From Thermoplasmata archaeon (GTDB lineage: Archaea > Thermoplasmatota > Thermoplasmata > Thermoplasmatales > Thermoplasmataceae), in NCBI GenBank assembly GCA_021797735.1, contig JAJZZE010000004.1, forward strand, positions 1-52,238: a DNA stretch of 52,238 nucleotides, in the 5' to 3' direction. Positions 1-9,430 of this stretch are shown one piece after another; the first letter of the stretch is position 1; the number at the start of each line of letters is the position of its first letter. The notes beneath the pieces were generated by a model, which saw only the letters and a program-made list of their open reading frames with translations, searched no databases and had not been told where the DNA came from. The translations under genes and the position numbers were made by a program.

Positions 1-66
1 ATAACAGATCTATTTGGTGATTTCATCAAGAGATATGAGGATAAAACATTGAATTTGAGGTGGTAA
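1..66 (+). CDS. C-terminal end of an unidentified protein, possibly a transposase (partial)
   Basis: An open frame enters from the left edge and ends at TAA (64-66); the last 21 residues finish in TLNLRW. Nothing in this piece identifies a domain. The bases around the stop (GAGGTGGTAATAAT and the A-rich stretch after it) recur in diverged form near 35809-35835, where a frame also ends in TLRW and stop next to an IS-end-like sequence. A recurring gene end of this kind suggests an insertion-sequence transposase, but that is inference. The rest of the gene lies outside the window. Confidence 0.4.
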   Translation: MTDLFGDFIKRYEDKTLNLRW

Positions 67-213
67 TAATGTAAAAAAGTAAATTGGCAAATCGCACTAT
101 GGCACATTCATTTGGCGAAGTCAAGTTTTACCACCAGTTTCTGAAGCATTTTAACAGAGATTATTTATGGAACTATAATTTTACAATGCTCCTACTCGTT
201 TTATACCCTGAAA

Positions 214-253
214 TGTTAGTATGCTGTTTATTATTTTATCTGGCATACTAACA
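214..253. repeat. Perfect 11-bp inverted repeat, stem-loop
   Basis: TGTTAGTATGC at 214-224 is the exact reverse complement of 243-253, with an 18-base AT-rich loop. It lies about 40 bases beyond the stop codon of the leftward exporter gene. It could form a hairpin at the end of that transcript, but no T-run follows on that strand, so a terminator role is only possible. Confidence 0.5.
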
Positions 254-295
254 GGATGTATAATTTATCCGGTAAAAACTATTTCAGAAAGTAGA

Positions 296-1717
296 TTAGT
301 TTTTAACCGTAGTTTCAACAGTTTTTCTTTCATCATTCCCTCTGGAAAACGATAGAAAAGCACCTATCATTATTATTGCCATTGAAACATATAATGAATA
401 ATGTATTCCTACCATAAAAGATGCTGAAACACCACCAAGAAGTTTACCAACACCGGCAAATACCTCAAAGGCAACACTTCTCGGTACGCTTAAACTTGCT
501 ATTGATATTGAGATAACAAAGCCGCCTAACATGCCTATATTTGCCAGGGCTCTCAGGAATCCAGAGGTTGCACCATAAAGCTCCTTAGGTGAATTTGCCA
601 TTACAGCACTGTTGTTAGCAGGATAGAACATGGATGAACCAGTACCGGTAATTGCGGAGGCAAGTAATATTATGTAAAGTGAAGAGTTTACGGTTAATGT
701 TGTATATACCAGTATGGCCCCAGCCATCATTAAAAGTCCCACGGTTGCAGGTATTCTTGCTCCTATCCTGTCTGAAAGTTTGCCAAAATACGGTCCAAGC
801 ATGCTGCCTATTAAATACCCAGGAAATAATAGCAATGCACTATCAAATGGGGTTAATCCCCGTATACCCTGTAAATACATTATAATGATAAAAACAACAG
901 CAAGAAAGCCAAGGCTCTGGAAAAATGATGCAAGTAACGAGTAGGATAGAACCCTGATTTTAAATATTTTTAATGGCAGCAATGGTTTTTTAACTATTCT
1001 TTCAATATATACAAACACTATGATAAGAATGGAGCCCGTACCAAGAAGCAGGATATCCAGTGTATTCATTCCATATGATGATATATATACCGCCGCATAT
1101 GATATAGATATTAGTGAGGAACCGAGAACCGCCATTCCAGAAATGTCAAGTTTATTCCTTACCGGTGTACTCCTGTTAATGTATTTAGCTCCATAATAAA
1201 CAGCAAATATTCCAATAGGCACATTTATATAAAATATATATCTCCACCCTATGAAGGTTGTAATTATTCCGCCCAGAACTATTCCCAGCATTGCACCTGC
1301 ATTGTAACCAACGGATGTATACCCAAAAATTCTCCCCCTCTTATCAGGCACGAAATTATCAGCTATAATTGCACCACTGTTTGACTGTATCATTGCAGTT
1401 CCAGCGCCCTGTATAACCCTGAAAGAAATTAATTCAGCAATATCTGCCGATGCACCGCATAATGCAGAACCTACAGTAAATATAGCTATTCCAGCAATAA
1501 AAATTTTTTTGCGTGCAACAATGTCACCAAGCCTTCCAAGCTGTGTTGTTCCAACCGCAATGACAAGTAAATATATCAGTATAATCCATATTGATGATGA
1601 TAATTGAGTATTAAGTTTGTCGGTTATTGTTGGCAGTGCCAGAAGTACAATTGTAGAATCAACCGCACCCATAAGAACTGCCAGCAGCAATGAAATTATT
1701 AACCTTGAACTGTCCAT
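296..1717 (-). CDS. MFS drug-efflux transporter, DHA2 type
   Basis: A 473-residue integral membrane protein of the major facilitator superfamily, probably exporting small lipophilic compounds in exchange for protons. The N-terminus (MDSSRLIISLLLAVLMGAVD) starts in the first membrane helix, and the helix 2-3 loop carries the MFS motif LGRLGDIVARKK. The length and number of hydrophobic segments suit the 14-helix DHA2 group (EmrB/QacA-like). An upstream in-frame ATG at 1762 would add 15 residues. I chose the ATG at 1717 because it puts the protein directly into helix 1 and leaves an AT-rich promoter-like stretch before it. The gene stands alone, so the substrate is unknown. Confidence 0.8.
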   Translation of the reverse strand: MDSSRLIISLLLAVLMGAVDSTIVLLALPTITDKLNTQLSSSIWIILIYLLVIAVGTTQLGRLGDIVARKKIFIAGIAIFTVGSALCGASADIAELISFRVIQGAGTAMIQSNSGAIIADNFVPDKRGRIFGYTSVGYNAGAMLGIVLGGIITTFIGWRYIFYINVPIGIFAVYYGAKYINRSTPVRNKLDISGMAVLGSSLISISYAAVYISSYGMNTLDILLLGTGSILIIVFVYIERIVKKPLLPLKIFKIRVLSYSLLASFFQSLGFLAVVFIIIMYLQGIRGLTPFDSALLLFPGYLIGSMLGPYFGKLSDRIGARIPATVGLLMMAGAILVYTTLTVNSSLYIILLASAITGTGSSMFYPANNSAVMANSPKELYGATSGFLRALANIGMLGGFVISISIASLSVPRSVAFEVFAGVGKLLGGVSASFMVGIHYSLYVSMAIIMIGAFLSFSRGNDERKTVETTVKN

Positions 1718-1928
1718 AATTAAAAAATATATTAAAGTATTAAAATGTTTATTAATAAACAAAACTGGTCATTCTAAAGACGTCAAAAAGCACACACATT
1801 AGCAATAATGTAAATGAAAACTATTGATGTGGTTCCAAAATATTGCAACAGTACAGGCAATCTTACAGACCACAAATATTAGTCTGGCATATCACGTTGT
1901 TTACCATTAGCCATAAATATTTACAAAT

Positions 1929-2222
1929 TTATAATTTTTTAAATTCCATTAATCTGCCATCGCCATAAGTTCTGTAATAATATTTGAACTCTTTATCTCC
2001 GGATTTTGCCATGCATATTCTTCCTTTACTGTAATTTCCATTCAATTCTAAATAATCTATTTTATTCCATCCCGTTTCCTTTTTAACTGTTTTAACCATG
2101 TTTTCAAATATATCCGCACATATGTTGCAGCAGAAAAACGTTTTCTCTCCCTCTATTTCCCGGTAATATTCTCCCCATGTTGCATCGCACAGTGCACAGC
2201 CTTCAGTATTGTTTGTTTTCAA
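1929..2222 (-). CDS. Small zinc-binding protein, Ta0938-like
   Basis: A 97-residue soluble protein with two cysteine pairs: CALC near residues 9-12 and a CCNIC cluster near 31-35, enough to bind one zinc ion. It resembles the Ta0938 family described from Thermoplasma acidophilum, whose function is not known to me. The start is TTG at 2222, supported by a strong GGGGTGAG ribosome binding site 5-8 bases upstream (complement of about 2227-2234). Its first 20 bases overlap the end of the preceding gene, so the two are almost certainly co-translated and may work together. Confidence 0.6.
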   Translation of the reverse strand: MKTNNTEGCALCDATWGEYYREIEGEKTFFCCNICADIFENMVKTVKKETGWNKIDYLELNGNYSKGRICMAKSGDKEFKYYYRTYGDGRLMEFKKL

Positions 2223-3099
2223 TCATCTCACCCCTTTCTATTCTTGCCTCAAGGTAGTTATAAAAAACATATGTTGAGGCCAAATATGTATCCTGTATAT
2301 CCTGAACATTATAATTCTTGCTATATTTTTCTATGAGCTCGAGAGCCGCCATTGAATGAGCCTCATCACTTCTATATCCCTCCATCAAAAATGCCCTGAC
2401 ACCATCCGGTACGTTTCTGCTGTCAAATGCATCATAATTAAAATAATCATATCTGGCACCATATGGCCTTAATGCCCTGTTTGCTATAAGTTCAAGGGAA
2501 TGCATTGCGGCCATGATTTCAATCCACTGATTCTTTTCTGCTATTTCCCTCCATCTCTTTATTGCATTCTCCGTATTTTTTAATGGGGTTGTTTTCATTA
2601 TTTTGTTTCTATCAATACCATATCCCTCTGCCATTTCCAGCAATAGTTCTATATGTGCCTTTTTATTTTTTCCAAAGTATTCAGTAATCATATTTTCCAT
2701 TTCATAGTTCTGGATATCTGCATAATCGGTCTTTGAAATTATTGCAGAACAGGATCTTACCCACTGTTTTAAAAAGAAATAATGTTCAACGGCATAGCCC
2801 TCCATTATATACGGGTTATACTCCTGCATTTTTATTATAAATGGATGTGGATTTTCACCCCTGTAGTCCTTTATGAATCGATTAATTATCCACAATTTTA
2901 ATCCTGCTGTATTTAAATCATAGAAGTTTTTAAATGCTAATCCAAGTTTGCTTTTATCGACCTTTGTTTTTGTTATATTCCTATTTAACCACATAACATG
3001 TAATGGTTCACTGGAATTAGCCTTATCTATAAAATGTTCAGACAGGGATGTAAAATCATTATTATCAAATTTTATATTGCATATTGGGCATATTGCCAT
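2203..3099 (-). CDS. Zinc-finger plus haem-oxygenase-like (TenA/PqqC-type) protein
   Basis: A 298-residue protein in two parts. The first 40 residues form a C2H2-like zinc site (C4, C7, H22, H34). Residues about 90-290 are helical, with patterns typical of the TenA/PqqC haem-oxygenase-like fold: an aromatic EGYAVEHYFFLKQW helix, an Asn-Lys-Lys-Ala-His-Ile-Glu-Leu helix ending in GYGI, MHSLELIANR, and SDEAHSMAALELI. The Glu and His residues on these helices could bind iron, as in the diiron oxidases of this fold, but the exact ligand set of known members is not evident. It is the first gene of an overlapping pair with the Ta0938-like gene. I cannot assign a reaction; a redox or oxygenase role is an inference. 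Confidence 0.5.
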   Translation of the reverse strand: MAICPICNIKFDNNDFTSLSEHFIDKANSSEPLHVMWLNRNITKTKVDKSKLGLAFKNFYDLNTAGLKLWIINRFIKDYRGENPHPFIIKMQEYNPYIMEGYAVEHYFFLKQWVRSCSAIISKTDYADIQNYEMENMITEYFGKNKKAHIELLLEMAEGYGIDRNKIMKTTPLKNTENAIKRWREIAEKNQWIEIMAAMHSLELIANRALRPYGARYDYFNYDAFDSRNVPDGVRAFLMEGYRSDEAHSMAALELIEKYSKNYNVQDIQDTYLASTYVFYNYLEARIERGEMIENKQY

Positions 3100-3177
3100 G
3101 AATAACTATACACATAAAATATTTAATTTTTTGTTTGCGAAATTAGATAACAAACTGTTAATAATACATAATAAATT

Positions 3178-3870
3178 TTATAATTTTAATAATTTCCCAA
3201 ATTCTATTTTTTCATCCGTGGTTATTCCATTCAATCTTAACGTTGATGATATAATCGCCTCTCCATGGTTTAATTTTGCCCTATACATATCACTGTATTC
3301 TGATTTTTCCTTATTTTTATAATAATTTAGATAATACAGTGATGTTTCTTTATTTATCTTTGATATTGATAGCATAAGCAAATTCAATGATGATTCTGTA
3401 TAATTATTCATCAGCTCGTATACGGACTCAATGCCATATTTTGAAATATAATACAGTGCCAATTCCGTATCGGACGCATCATATTTATAATTTAATTTTA
3501 TTTTTAATTTATCCTCGGATACTAATCCATTATGTGCCATAAAAATAACGTTCTCACCGTAATTATCCATGAATGGGTGTGAATATACTACACCAATATG
3601 CTTTTTACCGGAAGCCTTTCTTGCCAGAAAAATTGCATAAATGTCCCCCTTAATTTCAGGCAATTTAACATTTTCCTCATAAATTGGTTTTTCCGACCTA
3701 TAATAACATATATCACTTTTATTATATATAACATATCCAAAGCCATCAGGATGGTTGCCATATCCAAATTTACTTCCTATAGCATCATTTCTTGCCGATT
3801 CTATTAATGCCTTATATAATTTATTTAATTCATCCATTGAATTGCCCTTATAAGCAAACATTCTACACAT
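3178..3870 (-). CDS. Class II glutamine amidotransferase domain protein (YafJ-like)
   Basis: A 230-residue protein starting MCRMFAYKG. Cys2 becomes the N-terminal nucleophile of a class II (Ntn) glutamine amidohydrolase once Met1 is removed. Further family marks are HPDGFGYVIYN near 41-51, YSHPFMDNYGENVIFMAHNG near 96-115 and DASDTELALYYI near 131-142. The domain releases ammonia from glutamine. There is no fused synthase domain and no obvious partner gene, so it belongs with the stand-alone YafJ/DUG3-like group, some of which act on gamma-glutamyl compounds. It is transcribed leftward about 80 bases upstream of the zinc-finger gene, probably from its own promoter. Confidence 0.75.
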   Translation of the reverse strand: MCRMFAYKGNSMDELNKLYKALIESARNDAIGSKFGYGNHPDGFGYVIYNKSDICYYRSEKPIYEENVKLPEIKGDIYAIFLARKASGKKHIGVVYSHPFMDNYGENVIFMAHNGLVSEDKLKIKLNYKYDASDTELALYYISKYGIESVYELMNNYTESSLNLLMLSISKINKETSLYYLNYYKNKEKSEYSDMYRAKLNHGEAIISSTLRLNGITTDEKIEFGKLLKL

Positions 3871-4343
3871 TTTTATGGATATTTTTATTAAATATATAAT
3901 TTATGATAAATTGTAACCGGGGCAGCCCGATGCGCAATCATTCTTTCAGTACAGAATGCCGGAGGCATGTTAACCAATAGCATTTCTATTTTATTTACAT
4001 CCTGATATAGCCGTATGGTTAGAATAGCCATAAAATAGTATATTTGTCGTGCACAGTTACTAAATATAATAAATGGTGGGTATTATTTAATATCTCTCAA
4101 TATGGAGGCGGGTACACACCAGTGTTAAAATCGTTTCAACATACAGAATGAATATTAACACATTTTCATGATTTTATGTACCTATATAATTCAGGCTAGC
4201 ACTCTTTGCAATACTGTGTATATACACTTAAGCTGAAAGCTATTGCAACTTCTGCTGTACCCCCGCATACTATAACAGTAAGCTTATTCAGCAGTACCCG
4301 AATAAAGGAAATCTCCAAAGTTTCTGTAAGGTTATGTGTGAAA
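3871..4343. other. Intergenic stretch without a recognised gene
   Basis: About 470 bases between the glutamine amidotransferase gene and the end of the acyl-CoA synthetase gene. No frame of useful length or recognisable protein is present. There is an imperfect repeat of CTGCTG/CAGCAG (about 4251-4298), each followed by TACCC, that might fold. It is more GC-rich in patches than a normal spacer, so decayed mobile DNA is possible, but I could not match it to anything. Confidence 0.4.
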
Positions 4344-6269
4344 TTACTTCTCCCTTGACTCCTCTATAGCGGATCTAACGGATTCAATGGATGCCGGGTT
4401 TTCCAGGCCAGTGGCATCGCCACGTGTATTGCCATACACAAAGATATCCCTCAGAAATCTTCGCAGGATTTTTCCACTTGGTGTTTTAGGCATTTCTTTG
4501 ACTGCTATGACCGCATCTGGATTAGCTATCTTCCCTATATCCTTCACTATTGTATTTCTTATGTCCTCATCTATGGATTCATCATAAGCATACCCAAACC
4601 TGAGGCTATAGAAGATCACCGGGACAATACCTTTCACTGTATCAGGTACGCCTATTGCTGCACATTCTGCTACCCTTCTATCACCCATCACGGCACTTTC
4701 CATTTCCATTGTGCTGAGGCGATGTCCTGCGACATTTATGACATCATCATTTCTGCCCAGTACCCAGAAATGTCCATCACCATCCATGACAGCAACATCG
4801 TAGGTAAAATAATAACCCTTTACGGGGCCAAAATACTCTCTCAGGTATCTATCGTGGTCGTGCCATATATCCCTTACCATCATGGGAATGGGGTGTTTAA
4901 TCACAAGGTTGCCCGGCCTGTTTATTCCAACACTGTTTCCATTCTCATCAACTATTTCGCATTTGACACCGTAAAATTCAATCCCACTGGAGCCAGGTTT
5001 CATGGATGTGTGAAATGCTATGCCTGATAGGGGTGTGCCTGCAGTCTCCGTCTGGCCCCAGGTATTATTTATGTAAACCTTAGGAAAATTATTCCTCATC
5101 CAGTGCCACGCCTCTGGATTTAAAGGTTCACCGACCAGGCCTATCAGCCTCACGCTCTTTACCAGGTCTCTCTTTGAATCTTTATTTTCAGATCTCATAA
5201 GCATCCTTATAACAGTTGGGGCAACAAACAGCTTTGTTACCTGATACCTTTCTATGACCCTGTAAAAATTTTCAATGGATGGGTAATCAAGTGCTCCCTC
5301 GTAGAAAATCGTAGTTATACCGTTTGAGAGTGCGCCTATGATGCCCCAGATATGCATTGTTAGCCATCCGATATCTGCTGTACACCAGAGAACATCACCT
5401 GCTTTCAGGGCAAGTTGATGCTTCGCATAAAACTTATCGTTTACAAGAAAGGCAATACCTGAATGAACTATTCCCTTTGGTTTTCCGGTTGTTCCGGATG
5501 TGTAGAAAACCAGGCCCGTTTCATTCGCCTCGAGCTTTTCGTCCTCTATAAGCTCATCGGAATTCTCAATCAGGTCTTCGAAGGACAGATCATCTCTATG
5601 TATTTCTATATCAATTCCTATGTTTCTAACAACAATGGTTTTATGAGGGCGTGAATACAGCATCTGATCCACCTTTTCCTTGAGGTTTACCACAGCTGAT
5701 CGCCTGTATGTGCCATCAGCAGTAATTATAATATCAGGTTCGAAATCGTCTATTCTGTCCTTAAGCGCCTTGGAAGAGAAACCTGAAAATATGGTATTGA
5801 AGATATAACCACCCTTATAGCAGGCAAGTATACTTATGAGTGTTTCAGGTATGTTTGGCATAAATATAGCAATGCGTGAGCCTTTCTTCATGCCCAGATT
5901 TTTCAGAGCCCTGGCCAGTTTATTAACATTCCGTGCAAGCATGGAATATGTGTAGAATGATCTATTCCCTGTTTCGCTTTCAAATATCAGTGCTGCCCTG
6001 TTGCCGGATCCACTTTCTACGTGTATTCCCACCAGGTTTTTGTAAACGTTTGAAATTCCTCCTGTGTAGAACTTGAAATCTGGAAAGTCCCCCTCCAGTA
6101 CCCTGTCAAACTTTCTGTACCAGTAAATATTATTGCCAACCCTTTCCCAGAACTTTTCACGGTCGTTTTTTGATTCCTCAATAAGATCTGCATCCTCACT
6201 AAAATATTCCGGGCTGACCAGCTCATACTTCTTAGAGTTAACTACGAAGTCGGGTATCTTTTCCTCCAC
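4344..6269 (-). CDS. Acetyl-CoA synthetase-like acyl-CoA ligase (AMP-forming)
   Basis: A 641-residue ANL-superfamily enzyme that activates acetate, or a related short acid, with ATP and CoA through an acyl-AMP. The N-terminal ACS region includes EKFWERVGNNIYWYRKF (39-55). The phosphate loop YTSGTTGKPKG spans about 256-266, and the C-terminal motif PKTPSGKILRR contains the adenylation lysine near 600. The length (640-660 is usual for acetyl-CoA synthetase) and the N-terminal domain favour acetate or propionate over medium-chain acids. The start is GTG at 6269; an overlapping ATG is out of frame. It stands alone, with a TATA-rich region upstream. Confidence 0.85.
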   Translation of the reverse strand: MEEKIPDFVVNSKKYELVSPEYFSEDADLIEESKNDREKFWERVGNNIYWYRKFDRVLEGDFPDFKFYTGGISNVYKNLVGIHVESGSGNRAALIFESETGNRSFYTYSMLARNVNKLARALKNLGMKKGSRIAIFMPNIPETLISILACYKGGYIFNTIFSGFSSKALKDRIDDFEPDIIITADGTYRRSAVVNLKEKVDQMLYSRPHKTIVVRNIGIDIEIHRDDLSFEDLIENSDELIEDEKLEANETGLVFYTSGTTGKPKGIVHSGIAFLVNDKFYAKHQLALKAGDVLWCTADIGWLTMHIWGIIGALSNGITTIFYEGALDYPSIENFYRVIERYQVTKLFVAPTVIRMLMRSENKDSKRDLVKSVRLIGLVGEPLNPEAWHWMRNNFPKVYINNTWGQTETAGTPLSGIAFHTSMKPGSSGIEFYGVKCEIVDENGNSVGINRPGNLVIKHPIPMMVRDIWHDHDRYLREYFGPVKGYYFTYDVAVMDGDGHFWVLGRNDDVINVAGHRLSTMEMESAVMGDRRVAECAAIGVPDTVKGIVPVIFYSLRFGYAYDESIDEDIRNTIVKDIGKIANPDAVIAVKEMPKTPSGKILRRFLRDIFVYGNTRGDATGLENPASIESVRSAIEESREK

Positions 6270-6506
6270 ATAATCACTATATAATTAATGTTATTTTATA
6301 TTTATATTTTTTTAAATTAACATAAAACTATACTATTCCGTAAATATTTCCTATATATACCAGGTAGAAATATAATAAAGGAATAATAGGATATCACAAA
6401 GAGCATTTTTTATAAAAATATTTAAATAATAGAATAAAAAGGAAAAATTTTATACTTAATTTTTGAAATAAAAATAAGTATAAATATGTATTTGTCTTTT
6501 TAAATA

Positions 6507-7967
6507 ATGAAGAATTTATTACTGGAATTAGATAATAATAAAAACAGAAACTCACAAATTTTTATGTTGGTTCTTCTGGCAACACTTGGCGGTTTTTTAT
6601 ATGGTTATGACCAATCAGATATAGGTTCCGTTTTACTGTTTATTCCATATTATAAAAATGCATCTGTTTTTGTTGTAGGTTATATAGCTTCAGGTGCATT
6701 ATTAGGTGCTGCCCTTGGAGCCTTTTCAGCAGCTTTATTATTAGACAGATATGGAAGAAAATCCTTTCTAATTGCTGATATTGCTATTTATGCAGTAGGA
6801 ATTATTCTATCAGTTGCGACCATAAATGTTGTCATGTTAATGGTTGCAAGAACAGTTGTTGGCTTTGCCATAGGTGCAGATTCTGCTGTTGCAACAGCAT
6901 ATATAAGTGAATTTACACCAAAATCAAGGAGAGGCAGGTCTGGAGCCATGCAGCAGTATATGATTATACTTGGTATATTCTTATCATTTTTAGTCGCAAT
7001 GGTGACCTTTCTTATTATACCAAAATTTGCATATACTATAGATTGGAGAATAATACTTGGTTTGGCAATCATACCCGCCATTATTGCCTTAATTATAAGG
7101 GTAAAAATGCCGGAATCACCAAGGTGGCTAATTCTTAAGAAAAATTATGAAAAAACAAAAAAAGCACTAAAAAAATTTGGTATAGATGCAAAGGACGAGG
7201 ATATAGATTATACTTACAACGTAATAATAAAAGATGAAAACGTTGCAGGAAAATTTGATAACGGCAGCAAAAGAGCGCTTTTGATAGCCGGACTTTTTAT
7301 GATATTTTATATTGCGAATGGTGTAAATATACCATTAATCTACGGTCCTTATATAATTTCAAGCCTTCATATATTTCCGTCTGTGTCAAATTCTGCCATT
7401 TCGAATGCATATTCAATTGGCGCAACAGCGATATTAGTGGCGATAATGCTTATAGCAACTTATTATGGAATGATCAGTATTGACAAATATGGAAGAAGGA
7501 AACTGGCATTAATTGGCTTTGCAGGAATGGGCATAAGCGATTTAATTGGTGGTATTTTATATTTAGTGAACATAGATATTGGCTTATTATTAGGGCTTGC
7601 AGGTTATTTAATTTTCTTTGGTATTGGTGGTGGTGTGGTCGCATGGTTAATTCAGGGGGAATATTTCCCAACTGTTTCCAGGGGGTTATTTTCGGCAATT
7701 ACGGCTCTGATTGACTGGACCACAAGTTTTGTTGTAGATGAAATATTCCCCGATATGAAAACTGTCCTGGGTCTTGGGAATTCAGTCATTGCATTTGCCA
7801 TTGTTTCTTTCATAGCTCTTATTACATTATACTATATAATGCCAGAAACATTAGGTTTATCGGTTGAAGAAATATCAAAAATGTTTAAAAATAATAAATT
7901 ACTGAATTTAAGGTATTATCACGATGTCAATATTACTGAGGAAAAGTATACGGCATCAAAGAAATAA
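6507..7967 (+). CDS. Sugar-porter type MFS transporter
   Basis: A 486-residue, 12-helix carrier of the sugar-porter family. Signature loops are visible: GGFLYGYDQSDIGS in helix 1 (about 28-41), DRYGRKS near 80, PESPRWLILKK after helix 6 (about 201-211), DKYGRRKL after helix 8, and PETLGLSVEEI near the C-terminus (about 447-457). These indicate import of a sugar or related polyol by proton symport. The substrate cannot be read from sequence; in Thermoplasmatales such carriers also take other organic solutes. The ATG follows a TATA-rich promoter (AAGTATAAATATG near 6476-6489) almost directly, so the mRNA is probably leaderless. A T-run follows the stop. Confidence 0.85.
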   Translation: MKNLLLELDNNKNRNSQIFMLVLLATLGGFLYGYDQSDIGSVLLFIPYYKNASVFVVGYIASGALLGAALGAFSAALLLDRYGRKSFLIADIAIYAVGIILSVATINVVMLMVARTVVGFAIGADSAVATAYISEFTPKSRRGRSGAMQQYMIILGIFLSFLVAMVTFLIIPKFAYTIDWRIILGLAIIPAIIALIIRVKMPESPRWLILKKNYEKTKKALKKFGIDAKDEDIDYTYNVIIKDENVAGKFDNGSKRALLIAGLFMIFYIANGVNIPLIYGPYIISSLHIFPSVSNSAISNAYSIGATAILVAIMLIATYYGMISIDKYGRRKLALIGFAGMGISDLIGGILYLVNIDIGLLLGLAGYLIFFGIGGGVVAWLIQGEYFPTVSRGLFSAITALIDWTTSFVVDEIFPDMKTVLGLGNSVIAFAIVSFIALITLYYIMPETLGLSVEEISKMFKNNKLLNLRYYHDVNITEEKYTASKK

Positions 7968-7973
7968 TTAATC

Positions 7974-7980
7974 TTTTTTT
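7974..7980 (+). terminator. T-tract terminator after the sugar transporter
   Basis: Seven T in a row begin six bases beyond the stop codon of the MFS gene, followed by a further T-rich stretch. Archaeal RNA polymerase commonly stops at such tracts without a hairpin. Confidence 0.5.
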
Positions 7981-8119
7981 AATTTTGAGAATAAGGAAAA
8001 TTATTAAAACAATAAATTTATATTTCATTGTATATATTTAGTTTATATAGTGTATTAATGCAGTAAGCCCAATAAGACCCTATACAAACTTAATTTACCT
8101 CCATAACTACTATAGTTAA

Positions 8120-9289
8120 TTATTTAACAATATTTTTTTCCCTAAAATTTTTTATCTCTATATCACTATATCCAAGATTTTTTAATATGCTATGGGTATC
8201 CTCGCCCAGCTTTGGTGGCAATTTCCTTATATTTCCTGGTGTTTCTGACATTCTAATGGGAGAATTCAGCAGTGTTAGCCCGTCAAAGTTTTTAAACATA
8301 TCCCTGAAATTAATCTGACCATCGTTAATAACATCACTGATCTTATTTACCCTAGAGCATGGAACACCATAATTATTCAGTATATCGATTAAATCCTGAA
8401 CACCTGTTTTTGATAGTTGATTATTAAGTATATCTATTAATTCATCCCTGTTTTTTAGCCTATTTCCATTATCCCTAAATTTTTCATTGTTTATTAAGTC
8501 CTCTCTATGTATGGCTGTGCAGAATAACGACCACAACTTCTCTGTACCCACAGCTATGGCAATATAATCATCACTGGCCTTAAAAACCTGATACGGTACA
8601 ATACTTGGGTGTTTGGATCCCTCTCTCCCGGGATTATTCCCTGTTGCAATATAGTTCATAAACTGGTTTACAAGCAAAAAAGCATTAATATCAAGCATTG
8701 ACAGGTCTATATACTGCCCCCTGCCAGTTTTTTCCCTGTAATAAATGGCCGAAAGTATAGATATTGAAGCAAAAAGGCCACTTGTTATATCTGTTATTGG
8801 AACACCAAATTTTACAGGTTCACCATTTTTTTCCCCGGTTATGCTCATTAAGCCTGATCTGGCAAGTGCAATTAAATCATAGGCAGGTTTATCCTTATCA
8901 GGGCCGGTTTGCCCGAATCCAGAAATGCTGCAGTAAATAATTTTATCATTATATTTTTTTAGTGTTTCATAATCAATATTTAATTTTTTGGCTATGCCGG
9001 GCCTGAAATTTTCTATTATTATATCTGCACTGCCTGCCAGTTTTTTAATTATTTCAATCGATTCCGGGCTCTTGAGGTCTATGCATATATCATTTTTATT
9101 CCGGTTAAGTGCGGAAAAATATGCAGATTCATTATTTATAAATGGTGGAGCCCATTTTCTTGATTGCTCTCCTGTAAATGGCTCTATTTTAATTACCTCA
9201 GCCCCTAAATCTCCAAAAATCATTGTTGCTACTGGCCCTGCCATTGCCTGGGTAAAGTCTATTACCTTAATTCCACTTAAAGATGACAT
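8120..9289 (-). CDS. Class III CoA-transferase (CaiB/BaiF family)
   Basis: A 389-residue enzyme that moves CoA between carboxylic acids. The start MSSLSGIKVIDFTQAMAGPV is typical of the family. The catalytic aspartate is D167 in FGVPITDITSG, matching the Asp of formyl-CoA transferase. DLKSPESIEIIKKLAGSADI and the ENFRPG motif (94-99) are also present. The upstream ATG at 9310 would add seven atypical residues, so I use the ATG at 9289. It is divergent from an isovaleryl-type acyl-CoA dehydrogenase, suggesting the pair handles one organic acid: activation by CoA transfer, then oxidation. The acids cannot be named from sequence. Confidence 0.85.
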   Translation of the reverse strand: MSSLSGIKVIDFTQAMAGPVATMIFGDLGAEVIKIEPFTGEQSRKWAPPFINNESAYFSALNRNKNDICIDLKSPESIEIIKKLAGSADIIIENFRPGIAKKLNIDYETLKKYNDKIIYCSISGFGQTGPDKDKPAYDLIALARSGLMSITGEKNGEPVKFGVPITDITSGLFASISILSAIYYREKTGRGQYIDLSMLDINAFLLVNQFMNYIATGNNPGREGSKHPSIVPYQVFKASDDYIAIAVGTEKLWSLFCTAIHREDLINNEKFRDNGNRLKNRDELIDILNNQLSKTGVQDLIDILNNYGVPCSRVNKISDVINDGQINFRDMFKNFDGLTLLNSPIRMSETPGNIRKLPPKLGEDTHSILKNLGYSDIEIKNFREKNIVK

Positions 9290-9421
9290 GGTATGTAAAT
9301 TTATAAACATATTAAAAAGTATGCAAGTTATAACTTACCGGTTTTTATATATTAATATTTATAATTTTTAAAATAAATTTCCAATCAATGCTGTTTATAT
9401 ACGTTTAAAATATACTTAAAT

Positions 9422-9427
9422 GGTGAT
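9422..9427 (+). promoter_or_regulatory. Ribosome binding site GGTGAT deciding a TTG start
   Basis: GGTGAT ends three bases before the TTG at 9431. The next in-frame ATG is 20 codons later, which would cut off the first helix of the dehydrogenase. The site therefore supports TTG as the true start. Confidence 0.6.
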
Positions 9428-9430
9428 ACA

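Noticed and set aside
2203-3099. Calling the large zinc-finger protein a thiaminase (TenA)
   Set aside because: The fold hints agree, but the thiaminase active-site residues cannot be located and no thiamin genes are near.
4251-4298. CTGCTG...CAGCAG pair as a terminator of the acyl-CoA synthetase gene
   Set aside because: The stem is only six bases, imperfectly placed, and no T-run follows on the gene's strand.
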